From Chromohalobacter moromii (lineage in GTDB: Bacteria; Pseudomonadota; Gammaproteobacteria; Pseudomonadales; Halomonadaceae): a stretch of DNA of 64,000 nucleotides. Position 1 is the stretch's first letter, and each line of letters opens with the position of its first letter. The notes under the pieces are model-generated. The model was given only the letters and a program-made list of their open reading frames with translations, had not been told where the DNA came from and did not search any database. The stretch is from NCBI RefSeq assembly GCF_023091865.1, contig NZ_JAHXDI010000001.1, forward strand, positions 558,001-622,000, in the 5' to 3' direction. Made by a program: the position numbers and the translations under genes. Shown one piece after another: positions 45,097 to 53,997 of this stretch.

Positions 45097-45168
45097 GGTT
45101 CGTCATATGAATGCCATGCGAACTCCTGAAGTTCGCATGGTAAAACCGAGTGGATAAGGGGTGGTTTC

Positions 45169-45687
45169 ATGTCGATGACGACCTTGTTCGGTTTCTTGAA
45201 AAAATCCATCAGGCTGGCCATTGCCGTGGCACTGGTGCTGATGGTGGGGTTCGTCTTTACCAATGTCGTGCTCCGCTATGCCTTCGATAGTGGGCTGACA
45301 TGGTCCAGTGAGGTGGCGCGATACCTCTTCGTATGGGTCGTTTTTCTGGGCTCCATCCTCGCCGTGGTGGAACATAGCCACCTGGGCGTAGATATCCTGG
45401 TGCGCCACATTCCCGGCTGGCTTCAGAAGCTGTTTTTCCTGCTGACGACGGCCCTGACCGTGGCGGTGATGACGCTCGTGGTCAAAGGGCTTTTGGCCCT
45501 GATCGAGCTGAATGTGGGGATTACGGGCCCCGCCACCGATATTCCCATCAACAATTACTATTATGCCGGCATGATTGCGGCCATTTTGATGTCCGCGGTG
45601 ATGGCATACCAAGCATTGAGCTTTGTCCTGACCGGGCGAAATGGTCCCTCGTGGGCATATGATCATGATGAGGAATCCACGTCATGA
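45169..45687 (+). CDS. dctQ: TRAP transporter small permease (DctQ family)
   Basis: This 172-residue protein has four hydrophobic segments and the DctQ core TWSSEVARYLFVWVVFLGSI with AVVEHSHLGVDILV. It forms the membrane complex with the large permease, whose ATG overlaps its stop as ATGA. It lies 72 bp after the binding-protein gene. Confidence 0.93.
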   Translation: MSMTTLFGFLKKSIRLAIAVALVLMVGFVFTNVVLRYAFDSGLTWSSEVARYLFVWVVFLGSILAVVEHSHLGVDILVRHIPGWLQKLFFLLTTALTVAVMTLVVKGLLALIELNVGITGPATDIPINNYYYAGMIAAILMSAVMAYQALSFVLTGRNGPSWAYDHDEESTS

Positions 45688-46964
45688 TGGTTGTCGTTTT
45701 TCTCGCTGTCCTTTTCTCATTGATGCTGATCGGCATGCCGATCGCCTTTGCCATGCTCAGCTCCGCCGTGGTGATGATGTGGACCCAGGACATGTTCAAT
45801 GTCACGACACTGGCCGAGCACTTCATCACCGGGGCCAATAGCTTTGCCTTGATGGCCATTCCCTTTTTCATCCTGACCGGCGAGATCATGAATGCCGGGG
45901 GTGTTTCCAAGCGCATCGTCGACTTTGCCTCGTCACTGGTAGGCCATGTGAAAGGCGGCCTGGGGTATGTCGCCATCGTGGCCGGTGTGATCTTTGCCGG
46001 GTTATCCGGCTCCGCCGTTGCCGATACTGCGGCGCTGGGCTCGATCCTCATTCCCATGATGGTGGCGCAAGGCTACGAGAAGAAGCGCTCGACCGCGCTG
46101 GTGGCGTCCGTCGGCATCGTGGGCACCGTGATTCCCCCGAGCATCCCCTTGATTCTTTACGGGGTCGTGGGCGGCGTCTCGATTACCGGGTTGTTCATGG
46201 GTGGCATCGTGCCCGGTATTCTCATGGCGATCGGCATGACGTTCACCTGGTGGCTGGTCGCGCGCAAAGCTGATACCAAGCGGCTCGAGCGTGCAAGCTG
46301 GCAAGCGCGGCTTCACAGCTTCAAGCGTGCCTTCTGGGCCTTGCTGCTGCCCCTGATCATCATCGTCGGACTGCGTGGCGGCGTGTTCACGCCGACAGAA
46401 GCGGGCGTCGTCGCCGCGGTATACGCGTTCTTGATCAGCCTTTGCTATCGAGAAATTCGCCTGACGCAGCTTTTCGATGTGCTCACCAATACCGCCAAGA
46501 CCACGGCCATCGTGATGCTGATCGCCTCGGCGGCCATTGTCACGGCATATGCGATCACGGTAGCGCAGGTTCCCGCCCAGATCGCGGCAGGGCTCACGAG
46601 CATTACCGATAGCCCGACCCTGATGCTCTTGATCATCATGGTCATACTGCTGCTGTTCGGCTGCGTGATGGACATGACACCCGCCGTGCTGATTTTCGCG
46701 CCCGTGCTGATCCCGGTGATCGAGCAGCTCGGTATCGATCCCATCTACTTCGGTGTGGTGATGATCATCAACCTCTCCATCGGCTTGATCACACCGCCGG
46801 TGGGCACGGTGCTCTATGTGGGGTGCAGCATCAGCCGAATCAGCATCATCGACATTTCGCGCGGCATATGGCCGATGCTGTTGATGTACGTGGCGATCCT
46901 GTTTGCACTGATTCTCTTCCCCGAGATCGTGACCTATCCCTTAAGTATTCTGCACAACGGTTGA
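45684..46964 (+). CDS. dctM: TRAP transporter large permease (DctM family)
   Basis: This 426-residue protein has about twelve hydrophobic segments and DctM signatures: FALMAIPFFILTGEIMNAGG, AGLSGSAVADTAALGSILIP, VIPPSIPLILYGVVGG and the late MDMTPAVLIFAPVLIPVIEQ. It translocates the substrate handed over by DctP. It is coupled to dctQ by a 4-bp overlap and followed 14 bp later by the hydroxy-acid dehydrogenase gene. Confidence 0.95.
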   Translation: MMVVVFLAVLFSLMLIGMPIAFAMLSSAVVMMWTQDMFNVTTLAEHFITGANSFALMAIPFFILTGEIMNAGGVSKRIVDFASSLVGHVKGGLGYVAIVAGVIFAGLSGSAVADTAALGSILIPMMVAQGYEKKRSTALVASVGIVGTVIPPSIPLILYGVVGGVSITGLFMGGIVPGILMAIGMTFTWWLVARKADTKRLERASWQARLHSFKRAFWALLLPLIIIVGLRGGVFTPTEAGVVAAVYAFLISLCYREIRLTQLFDVLTNTAKTTAIVMLIASAAIVTAYAITVAQVPAQIAAGLTSITDSPTLMLLIIMVILLLFGCVMDMTPAVLIFAPVLIPVIEQLGIDPIYFGVVMIINLSIGLITPPVGTVLYVGCSISRISIIDISRGIWPMLLMYVAILFALILFPEIVTYPLSILHNG

Positions 46965-46978
46965 ATGATGGAGCTGAC

Positions 46979-48178
46979 ATGAAAAGAATCATGCCGCGTA
47001 GATGGCGCTACGATCAGGCACTGAGCATCGCGGAGCTTGCCGAGATCGCACGCCGACGGCTTCCGAACTTCGTCTATGAATACATTCATGGCGGTGCCGA
47101 CGACGAAGTCAGCCTGCTCAATAACCGGGCCGTCTTCAACCGCTACCGGTTCACGCCCAAGACGCTGACCGATGTCAGTCAGCGGGATCTCGGCCGAGAA
47201 TTGTTGGGCCACCGGGTGAGCATGCCGGTCGTGATCGGGCCGACGGGGTTCAACGGCATGATCACCCAGGACGGAGACTCCAAATTGGCCCGCGCCGCGG
47301 CGGACCGGGGCATTCCCTTCACGCTGAGCAATGCCTCGACCGAGCCGCTGGAGGAGATTGCCAAGGTTCCCGGTGGATGGCCATGGATGCAGATCTACTT
47401 CTATCGCGACCACGACTATGTGAAGAACCTGGTCGACCGCTGTCGGGCGTCGGGCTACGACACCATCGTCGTGACCACGGACAGCGCCATCTACGGCAAC
47501 CGGGAGTGGGACACGCGCAATTACGCGCGCCCCTTCGTGCTCAACTGGCGCAACAAGCTGCATGTGTTGAGCAGGCCCGGCTGGATGAAAGATGTGCTGT
47601 ATCCGCATGGCGTGCCGACCTTCAAGAACCTGGGGGATCTGTTGCCGCCCGAGGATTCCTCCGTGCAGGGCGCAGCCGCCGAGATAGGCAAGCACTTGAT
47701 GCCTTCCCTGAACTGGGAGGACATTCGCTGGCTGCGGGATAACTGGTCCGGCAACCTGCTGATCAAGGGCATCCTGTCGGTGGAAGAAGCCCGCACGGCG
47801 GTGGAATACGGCATCGACGGCATCGTGCTGTCCAACCACGGCGGGCGCCAACTGGACAGCTCCGTCTCGCCGATGGAGATCCTCCCCGATGTCAGGGCAG
47901 CCGTCGGCGATGCGCTCACCATCTTGCTGGACGGCGGTTTCAGGCGCGGCAGCGATATTCTCAAGGCGGTACTTCTGGGAGCAGACGCGGTATTGCTCGG
48001 CCGCACGACGCTCTACGGGCTCGGCGCAGGCGGCCAGGCGGGCGTCGATCATGCACTTGGCTTACTGCACAAGGAGATGGACCGCACCCTGGGGCTTCTC
48101 GGATGCAGCAACCTGCAGGAGCTTGATCGCTCCTTGATACGCGATGCGTGCGCGCCGCCAACGGTTAGCCCCGCATAG
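46979..48178 (+). CDS. FMN-dependent 2-hydroxy-acid dehydrogenase (lactate/mandelate type)
   Basis: This 399-residue TIM-barrel flavoenzyme has the active-site Tyr region FVYEYIHGGADDEVS, the FMN-contact stretch MPVVIGPTGFNGM, the Lys in LLIKGILSVEEA and the catalytic-base motif SNHGGRQLDSS followed by DGGFRRGSDILKA. It oxidises (S)-2-hydroxy acids to 2-oxo acids; lactate and mandelate dehydrogenases and glycolate oxidases share the pattern. The ATG at 46979 follows GGAGCTGAC. It lies 14 bp behind the TRAP genes, so the operon imports and oxidises the same compound. Confidence 0.92.
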   Translation: MKRIMPRRWRYDQALSIAELAEIARRRLPNFVYEYIHGGADDEVSLLNNRAVFNRYRFTPKTLTDVSQRDLGRELLGHRVSMPVVIGPTGFNGMITQDGDSKLARAAADRGIPFTLSNASTEPLEEIAKVPGGWPWMQIYFYRDHDYVKNLVDRCRASGYDTIVVTTDSAIYGNREWDTRNYARPFVLNWRNKLHVLSRPGWMKDVLYPHGVPTFKNLGDLLPPEDSSVQGAAAEIGKHLMPSLNWEDIRWLRDNWSGNLLIKGILSVEEARTAVEYGIDGIVLSNHGGRQLDSSVSPMEILPDVRAAVGDALTILLDGGFRRGSDILKAVLLGADAVLLGRTTLYGLGAGGQAGVDHALGLLHKEMDRTLGLLGCSNLQELDRSLIRDACAPPTVSPA

Positions 48179-48241
48179 GTCGGAAGGGTAGGATGGGCGG
48201 TAACAGAGCGTAATCGGCCGCGTCAGCCAGGAGCCAAAAGC

Positions 48242-48910
48242 ATGATGAAAGGGGTGCAGGAACGGTCGTCGAGTGATCGGGCCTATAGCGATATACGCGA
48301 CAAGATCATTACCACCGTACTGAAACCCGGTGAAAGGATTCATGAAAAAGCGCTGTCGGAAGAGTTCGGCATCAGCCGCACGCCGATTCGCGAGGCCCTG
48401 ATGCGACTGCGCTACGACGGTTTCGTCGATATCTTCGCCCAGCGCGGCACCTTCGTGACGCCCATTCGTCTCGAAGTCGTCAAGGCGGCCCACTACACGC
48501 GCTCGGTGCTGGAATGCGCCCTGATACGCGACGCCGCCATGCAGTGCAGCGACCGCGATGCTCGAGATCTGTGCGACAATCTCGAGCATCAGCGGCTCGT
48601 GTATCGGCAAGGGCAATACTACAAGATCGAAACCCTCGACGAAGAGCTTCATCAGAAGATTGCCGACATCGCTGGGCAACCCTCAGTCTGGCAAATCATT
48701 TACCACGTTCAGCTGCATATCAACCGAGTGCGGATGCTGTTTCTCAACGAACAGCGCGTGCCCGCCATCGTCGAGGAACACACGCGGATCATCGACGCCA
48801 TCGCCAACCGCGATCCCGACGCTGCGGAAATCGCCATGAAAGCGCATTTGCAGTACATGGATGAGAACATCCAGAAGCTCGCCGAAAGCTACTCGGAATA
48901 TCTGTCTTGA
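48242..48910 (+). CDS. GntR-family regulator with FCD domain
   Basis: This 222-residue regulator has a winged helix-turn-helix at residues 10-75 (HEKALSEEFGISRTPIREAL, then MRLRYDGFVDI) and a helical FCD effector domain after it, with His residues that often bind a metal (VWQIIYHVQLHINRVRM). FCD regulators typically sense carboxylic acids. It follows the dehydrogenase gene on the same strand, so it probably controls the TRAP operon and is expressed with it. Confidence 0.92.
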   Translation: MMKGVQERSSSDRAYSDIRDKIITTVLKPGERIHEKALSEEFGISRTPIREALMRLRYDGFVDIFAQRGTFVTPIRLEVVKAAHYTRSVLECALIRDAAMQCSDRDARDLCDNLEHQRLVYRQGQYYKIETLDEELHQKIADIAGQPSVWQIIYHVQLHINRVRMLFLNEQRVPAIVEEHTRIIDAIANRDPDAAEIAMKAHLQYMDENIQKLAESYSEYLS

Positions 48911-48960
48911 GGGGGCTTGCCCTGCGCTGATTTATTATCGATAAGCCTAGGTGGCGTGCT

Positions 48961-48992
48961 GTAAGCTTACATTGTAAGCGTGTTGGTATACT
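48961..48992 (+). promoter_or_regulatory. Promoter with overlapping palindrome before the nuclease-helicase-S24 gene
   Basis: A -10-like TATACT lies at 48987-48992. The perfect palindrome GTAAGCTTAC at 48961-48970, followed by ATTGTAAGC, covers the -35 position. Since the downstream protein carries a LexA-like S24 domain, an autoregulatory or damage-responsive site is conceivable. The -35 itself is poor. Confidence 0.45.
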
Positions 48993-49018
48993 GATGGTTT
49001 TAAAGGAATTCCTGGGTA

Positions 49019-51409
49019 ATGCTGGTCTATAACGCCACCAAGCAGCAGTTTATCGATGATGTGCGTGCGAATGTAATAAGCGATGCCATCGAGAACGAGG
49101 TGGCGCGCAGACTGAACCGCAACTCGCCGCGTGGTGAGGTGACGTCGTGGGAAAACTCCCTTCGCTTCATGATGAGCGTTCTGCTCGATGAGGGAATTCC
49201 CGCGTCGGCCGGGGTGGCCATCGAGTACAACATTCCGCTGACCAATCGCCGCGTGGATTTCATCCTGACCGGCAAGAATCACCAGCGAGACGATGCCGCC
49301 GTCATCGTGGAACTGAAGCAGTGGCAGTCCGTCGAGGTGACCAAAAAGGATGCCATCGTGCGTACTCAGCTTGGTGGCGGTGTCCGCGAGACCAATCACC
49401 CGTCGTATCAGGCATGGTCCTATGGCGCGCTGATCGAGGACTACAACGAGACGGTACGCTCCGAATCGATCCGCCTGGTGCCCTGTGCCTACCTGCACAA
49501 CATGAAGCAGGCCGATGCCATCAATGATCCCTTCTACGAGCACCACACAAGCCGTGCGCCGGTCTTCATCTCGCAGGATGCCCTGAAGCTCTCGGAGTTT
49601 CTCAGCCAGCACATCAAGTACGGCGACAGCAACGACATTATGTATCGCATCGAACATGGTGTGATCAAGCCGAGCAAGAACCTGGCGGATGCTCTGGCAT
49701 CGATGATGCAGGGCAATGCCGAGTTCCTGATGATCGATGAGCAGAAACTGGTCTATGAAACCGCGCTTGATCTTGCTCATCGTGCGGAAAAAGGCGGCAA
49801 GCAGTGCCTGATCGTCAAGGGTGGTCCGGGCACCGGCAAGTCGGTGGTGGCCATCAATCTGCTGGTGGAGCTGACGAAGCGCGAGATGATGACGCAGTAC
49901 GTGTCGCGTAACTCGGCCCCACGGGAAGTCTTTAAGAAAAAGCTGACCGGTACGCGCAAGAAGACCCACATCGATAACCTGTTCAAGGGCTCGGGCAGCT
50001 ACGTTAACGCGGAGCCGGATACCTTCCATGCGCTGATCGTCGACGAGGCGCATCGGCTGAATGAAAAGTCCGGCATGTACCAGAACCTGGGCGAGAGCCA
50101 GATCAAGGAGGTGATCGCCGCCTCACGCTTCTCGATCTTCTTCATCGATGAAGCGCAGCGCGTGACGCTGAAAGATGTGGGGACGGTAGAGGAGATCCGG
50201 CGACGGGCGGCGGAGTCTGGAGCCGATGTCCACGAGCTAGAGCTGGCGTCGCAGTTTCGCTGCAACGGTTCGGACGGTTACCTGGCATGGCTCGATCACG
50301 CCCTTCAGATTCGCACCACGGCCAACACCGATCTGGATGACATCGACTACGACTTCCAGGTGTTCGATGACCCGAGCGCCATGCGCCGGGCGATTCTCGA
50401 TAAGAACCGCAAGGCCAACAAGGCACGCATGGTGGCGGGCTACTGTTGGCCCTGGGCGAGCAAGAAGGACAAGCACGCCATGGACATCGTGTTTCCCGAG
50501 TATGGCTTCGCGGCCCAGTGGAACCTCGATGACGACGGCATGCTTTGGGCCATCGCCGAGGATTCTGTCGTTCAGGTCGGCTGCATCCACACCTGCCAAG
50601 GACTCGAATTCGACTACGTCGGCGTCATCATCGGCGACGACTTCGTGATTCGTGACGGTCGCGTGGTGACGGACGCGGGGAAGCGGGCAGGGCAGGATCG
50701 TTCCGTGCATGGCTACAAGAAGATGCTCAAGGAGCAGCCCGAGCATGCCCGCGCCATTGCGGACCAGATCGTCAAGAACACTTATCGCACGCTGATGACG
50801 CGGGGCCAGAAGGGCTGTTACGTCTATGCCACGGATCCCGAGACTCGCGAGTACTTCGCAGCCTTTGCTCGCTCTCAAGCAGCGACAGAGCGACTGGACG
50901 CTTCCGAGGATGCCGAGATGCTGGATGGCTTGCATCTGCCCATCGTGACGCGTGACCAGGCAGCACCGTTCGAGCGCCATGTGCCCGTGTACGACTTGAG
51001 CTTCGCCGCTGGCGAGTTCAGCGAGATGCAGATCGCCGACGCCGAGCACTGGGTCGAACTGCCGGACTTCATGCGAGTAAGCCCCGACCTGTTCGTCAGC
51101 CGGGTAGTGGGGGAGTCGATGAATCGGCGCATCCCCAATGGCGCCTGGTGCCTGTTCCGTGCCAACCCTGGTGGCACACGGCAAGGCAAGGTCGTCGTGG
51201 TGCAGCATCGCGCCATCGAGGACCCCGACCACGGCGGCAGCTTCACGATCAAGCTGTATCAGAGCGAGAAGATCGAGGAGTACGGCGAGTACGTGAACCA
51301 GCGAATCGTGCTGAAGCCCCAGACCAACGCCTTCGGTTACAAGGACATCGTGCTCGAAGACGAGCTTGAGGATCTGAAGGTCATCGGCGAATTCCTCTCC
51401 GTGCTGTGA
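49019..51409 (+). CDS. Nuclease-helicase-S24 peptidase fusion (DUF2075 type)
   Basis: This 796-residue multidomain protein has three parts. Residues 1-130 form a PD-(D/E)XK-like nuclease (RRVDFIL with Asp80, VIVELKQW with Glu98 and Lys100). Residues 240-650 are a DUF2075/Schlafen-type SF1 helicase with Walker A GGPGTGKS at 268-275, Walker B VDEAH near 342, FIDEAQR, and the late motif CIHTCQGLEFDYVGVIIGDD. Residues 660-796 are an S24 (LexA/UmuD-like) peptidase with GESM (Ser700) and TIKLYQ (Lys745). I infer a DNA-handling or defence protein that can be self-cleaved on a signal. A MazG-like gene follows. Confidence 0.85.
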   Translation: MLVYNATKQQFIDDVRANVISDAIENEVARRLNRNSPRGEVTSWENSLRFMMSVLLDEGIPASAGVAIEYNIPLTNRRVDFILTGKNHQRDDAAVIVELKQWQSVEVTKKDAIVRTQLGGGVRETNHPSYQAWSYGALIEDYNETVRSESIRLVPCAYLHNMKQADAINDPFYEHHTSRAPVFISQDALKLSEFLSQHIKYGDSNDIMYRIEHGVIKPSKNLADALASMMQGNAEFLMIDEQKLVYETALDLAHRAEKGGKQCLIVKGGPGTGKSVVAINLLVELTKREMMTQYVSRNSAPREVFKKKLTGTRKKTHIDNLFKGSGSYVNAEPDTFHALIVDEAHRLNEKSGMYQNLGESQIKEVIAASRFSIFFIDEAQRVTLKDVGTVEEIRRRAAESGADVHELELASQFRCNGSDGYLAWLDHALQIRTTANTDLDDIDYDFQVFDDPSAMRRAILDKNRKANKARMVAGYCWPWASKKDKHAMDIVFPEYGFAAQWNLDDDGMLWAIAEDSVVQVGCIHTCQGLEFDYVGVIIGDDFVIRDGRVVTDAGKRAGQDRSVHGYKKMLKEQPEHARAIADQIVKNTYRTLMTRGQKGCYVYATDPETREYFAAFARSQAATERLDASEDAEMLDGLHLPIVTRDQAAPFERHVPVYDLSFAAGEFSEMQIADAEHWVELPDFMRVSPDLFVSRVVGESMNRRIPNGAWCLFRANPGGTRQGKVVVVQHRAIEDPDHGGSFTIKLYQSEKIEEYGEYVNQRIVLKPQTNAFGYKDIVLEDELEDLKVIGEFLSVL

Positions 51410-51516
51410 GCAAGCAGGCGGCCGGATAGCCGCCTATACCGATGTAGGCTAGATAGCGAGCGGCAGAGCAGGCATGCTCACCGCTATCCGATACCGCAGA
51501 ACCAGGTGAGCCCTAG

Positions 51517-51885
51517 ATGTCAGACCCATTCAAGCAGCTCCGTGATTCCATGGACCAGTTCGCCACCGAGCGCGACTGGGACCAGTTCCACTCGCCCAAG
51601 AACCTGGCCATGGCGCTGACGGTGGAGGCAGCCGAGCTGCAGGAGTGCTTCCAGTGGCTGACCGAGGCGCAGTCCAGGGAGCTGGATGAGCAGCAACTGG
51701 CCGCCGTGCGCGACGAAATTGCCGATGTGCAGCTCTATCTGATCCGGCTGGCGGGCAAGCTGGACGTGGATATCGAAGCGGCATGCCGGGCGAAGATGGA
51801 GAAGAATGCGGAGAAGTATCCCGCCGACCAGGTGAAGGGAAGTGCGAAAAAGTACACACATTACGTTGATGGTGAAGCGGATTGA
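51517..51885 (+). CDS. MazG-like nucleotide pyrophosphohydrolase
   Basis: This 122-residue all-alpha NTP pyrophosphohydrolase shows the acidic Mg-binding motifs EAAELQECFQWL and EIADVQLYLIRL of the MazG/dCTPase (RS21-C6-like) group. It hydrolyses nucleoside triphosphates to monophosphates. The ATG at 51517 follows AGGTGAG. It lies 107 bp after the nuclease-helicase-S24 gene on the same strand with no real terminator between, only a 7-bp hairpin at 51416-51435 without a T-run. The two may form a functional pair in which nucleotide depletion or clean-up joins DNA cleavage. Confidence 0.9.
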   Translation: MSDPFKQLRDSMDQFATERDWDQFHSPKNLAMALTVEAAELQECFQWLTEAQSRELDEQQLAAVRDEIADVQLYLIRLAGKLDVDIEAACRAKMEKNAEKYPADQVKGSAKKYTHYVDGEAD

Positions 51886-52209
51886 TGTGGGGCTGCCCCT
51901 GATGCTGTTGGCCGAAGTAATCGCTGTGGCCGATGAAAGATCGGGCAATTGAGGAAGTAGGACAGATCAGCCTGGAGATCGAGCAGGCACGGAAGACGCT
52001 CAAGCAGACAGGGACGGATACCGACTAGCCGGAAAGGTAGCGGCGAGGTGGTACCAGGGCGGAAGGCTTCAGGGATAGGAGGTCCCCTTGAGTAAAAGGG
52101 CTGTATTTGCCCAGGATTTAATAAAATAAAAAAGAGATAAATATCCGCGTAAATTTCTTCGTTTCATGAAAATGCGAAAGTAAATATTTTGAGAACTGCA
52201 GGGAATAGC
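51886..52209. other. Intergenic boundary of the AT-rich insert, with a 31-codon reading frame
   Basis: No firm gene is seen. A short frame at 51933-52028 (MKDRAIEEVGQISLEIEQAR onward, ending QTGTDTD) looks helical and coding-like but is isolated and may be a remnant. From about 52080 the composition turns sharply AT-rich, marking the left border of the AAA-TOPRIM/methyltransferase insert and probably containing its promoter. Confidence 0.4.
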
Positions 52210-53979
52210 ATGAGTAATTGTGAGCAAAAAATAAAGACGTTAGTGGATATTGTTTATAACTTTAAGCCAGGCTCGCAGCTTAAGAACTTTATAGGAAGCG
52301 CGCGATTCCCGAATTTCAAGGGCCTAGAGAAAGATTCAGAGATAAAGTTCGACTTTCCGTTTACTGCAGTCGTAGGAGCAAATGGATCGGGGAAAAGTTC
52401 TGTTTTACATGCTTTACATGGGATGCCTGAGGGCGAGAGTACTGCGGTTTACTGGTTCTCAACTGAATTAGACCCAATTGAAGCAAAGAGGAATAATCCG
52501 CCGCGATACATATATTCGCATTGGCACGAAGAATATAAGAATTATGTAGAGACCAGAAAGGCACGTGTCTATAGTACAGTCAGGAAGTATGAGTATTGGG
52601 AACCAACTAAGGCTACCAAAGGCGACGGTATGGCTAGTATGCCGTCTGGAAAATATTCAAGGAAAGATCAAGATAGATGGAATCCCGTTGTTCGGCAGGT
52701 TGTTAACCTGAACATGAGGAGCGTAGTTGGGGCTTTTGATAGGGCTTTTAGTTATGGGCTTCCCTTGTCAGATTTACGAAAAAAACATGCCGAGATGAAA
52801 GCCGGGGCGAAAAGAATTAAACGTGTTTTGCGAGAGGGGATTGAAAGCTGGCATGTCAGCGGAGGGCCGGAGAGAGTTTTTGAAAACAGAGTTTTAAGTA
52901 ATGAAGAAGTTAGCTGGATCTCTTGTATTCTAGGCAGGGAGTACAAATCCGCCTATTATCTAAGGCACTCCCTTTATTCTGGGCAAAAAAGTGAAGATGT
53001 TAGTGTCGTTTTTGATAGGGGGATAGAGTACTCAGAGGCTTTTGCAGGGAGTGGTGAGGTCTCAGTAGTTGAGATTGTAGTTAATGTTCTCTCAGCTGAT
53101 GATTACGCCCTCGTTCTTATTGATGAACCTGAGACATCTCTGCACCCAGGAGCTCAAAGAGAACTCCTGAGCTTTCTCCTCGAACAAATTAAAAGAAAAA
53201 AGCTACAGGTTGTAGTTTCAACTCATTCGATGGAGTTTTTATCAGGCTTGCCTGATAAGGCAATAAAAGTGGTGGAGGCGCAAGATAATGGAAAATCTAT
53301 CATATTAAACGAGTGCTCTCCCTATGTGGCCCTAAATAGGCTTGGCAAAAAAACCGGAAAGAAGGCCATTTATGTAGAGGATGTTTTGGCCAAAGTCTTG
53401 GTTGAGCATGCGTTAAGTGCAATGGACCATGGTGAAGTAGAGGCATGCGAGGTTGTAGTGGCGCCAGGTGGTGCGAATGAGATTTTGTGTTATCAGGTGC
53501 CTGGGCATATTATATCAGGGAGCGACTGTTACGTTCTTTTAGATGGTGATCAGAGGAACGTTCATGAGTTCACAAAACCAAGCTCTATACCTGACTCCCA
53601 AAGTCATCAATTCGGTGGTATAATACTTGCGGAAGTGGGTGTAAACCCCAAATTCTCACTAAGTGGCGGTAATAACCCCAAGGGAACTCAGAAAGAAAAA
53701 ATAGAAAAGCAGAAAGAGTATCTTGAATGGGTTGGAAAGCGTTTAAGGTATCTCCCCTGTCAATATCCGGAAGAATTTTTTTTGGAAGAGATTTTTGGTA
53801 TCGCTCCAGGTAGCTTTCAAGATTCTGATGCGGCTAAGCTGGGGCTGAGGAAACAGCTTCCAAGCAGCTTAGGTCCCGGCGAAGAAGCCGTGGCGCTCAA
53901 AGTTTATTTGGATAATATTCCTGAAAGTAATGCCACTTTTGTTGAGATAAGACGGCAAATTAGAGAATGGCTTGGATGA
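52210..53979 (+). CDS. AAA-TOPRIM ATPase, OLD-family-like nuclease
   Basis: This 589-residue protein has an ABC-type ATPase with Walker A GANGSGKS at 56-63, SGE signature-like at 281, Walker B LVLIDEPETSLHP near 302 and the switch His339 in STHSMEF. It is followed by a TOPRIM-like domain with Glu390 (AIYVED) and the metal-binding DGD at 445-447 (YVLLDGDQ). OLD-family proteins with this layout are ATP-regulated nucleases in anti-phage systems. The ATG at 52210 follows AGGGA. The gene is AT-rich with many AGA and ATA codons, unlike its neighbours. It ends 18 bp before a cytosine methyltransferase gene. Confidence 0.83.
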   Translation: MSNCEQKIKTLVDIVYNFKPGSQLKNFIGSARFPNFKGLEKDSEIKFDFPFTAVVGANGSGKSSVLHALHGMPEGESTAVYWFSTELDPIEAKRNNPPRYIYSHWHEEYKNYVETRKARVYSTVRKYEYWEPTKATKGDGMASMPSGKYSRKDQDRWNPVVRQVVNLNMRSVVGAFDRAFSYGLPLSDLRKKHAEMKAGAKRIKRVLREGIESWHVSGGPERVFENRVLSNEEVSWISCILGREYKSAYYLRHSLYSGQKSEDVSVVFDRGIEYSEAFAGSGEVSVVEIVVNVLSADDYALVLIDEPETSLHPGAQRELLSFLLEQIKRKKLQVVVSTHSMEFLSGLPDKAIKVVEAQDNGKSIILNECSPYVALNRLGKKTGKKAIYVEDVLAKVLVEHALSAMDHGEVEACEVVVAPGGANEILCYQVPGHIISGSDCYVLLDGDQRNVHEFTKPSSIPDSQSHQFGGIILAEVGVNPKFSLSGGNNPKGTQKEKIEKQKEYLEWVGKRLRYLPCQYPEEFFLEEIFGIAPGSFQDSDAAKLGLRKQLPSSLGPGEEAVALKVYLDNIPESNATFVEIRRQIREWLG

Positions 53980-53997
53980 GGTCTTTTAAGTTTAGCT

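Noticed and set aside
46934-48052. 372-codon open frame on the - strand
   Set aside because: It is a shadow of the FMN-dependent dehydrogenase gene, with no domain of its own.
48947-50053. 368-codon open frame on the - strand
   Set aside because: It is antisense to the nuclease-helicase-S24 gene; composition and lack of motifs mark it as a shadow.
51416-51435. Terminator between the helicase fusion and the MazG-like gene
   Set aside because: The 7-bp hairpin has no T-run on the coding strand, so I do not count it as a transcription stop.
52210-53979. Gabija system (GajA-GajB)
   Set aside because: The AAA-TOPRIM protein is GajA-like in layout, but the neighbour is a cytosine methyltransferase, not a UvrD-type GajB; the helicase fusion at 49 kb is a different domain architecture and separated by the compositional border.
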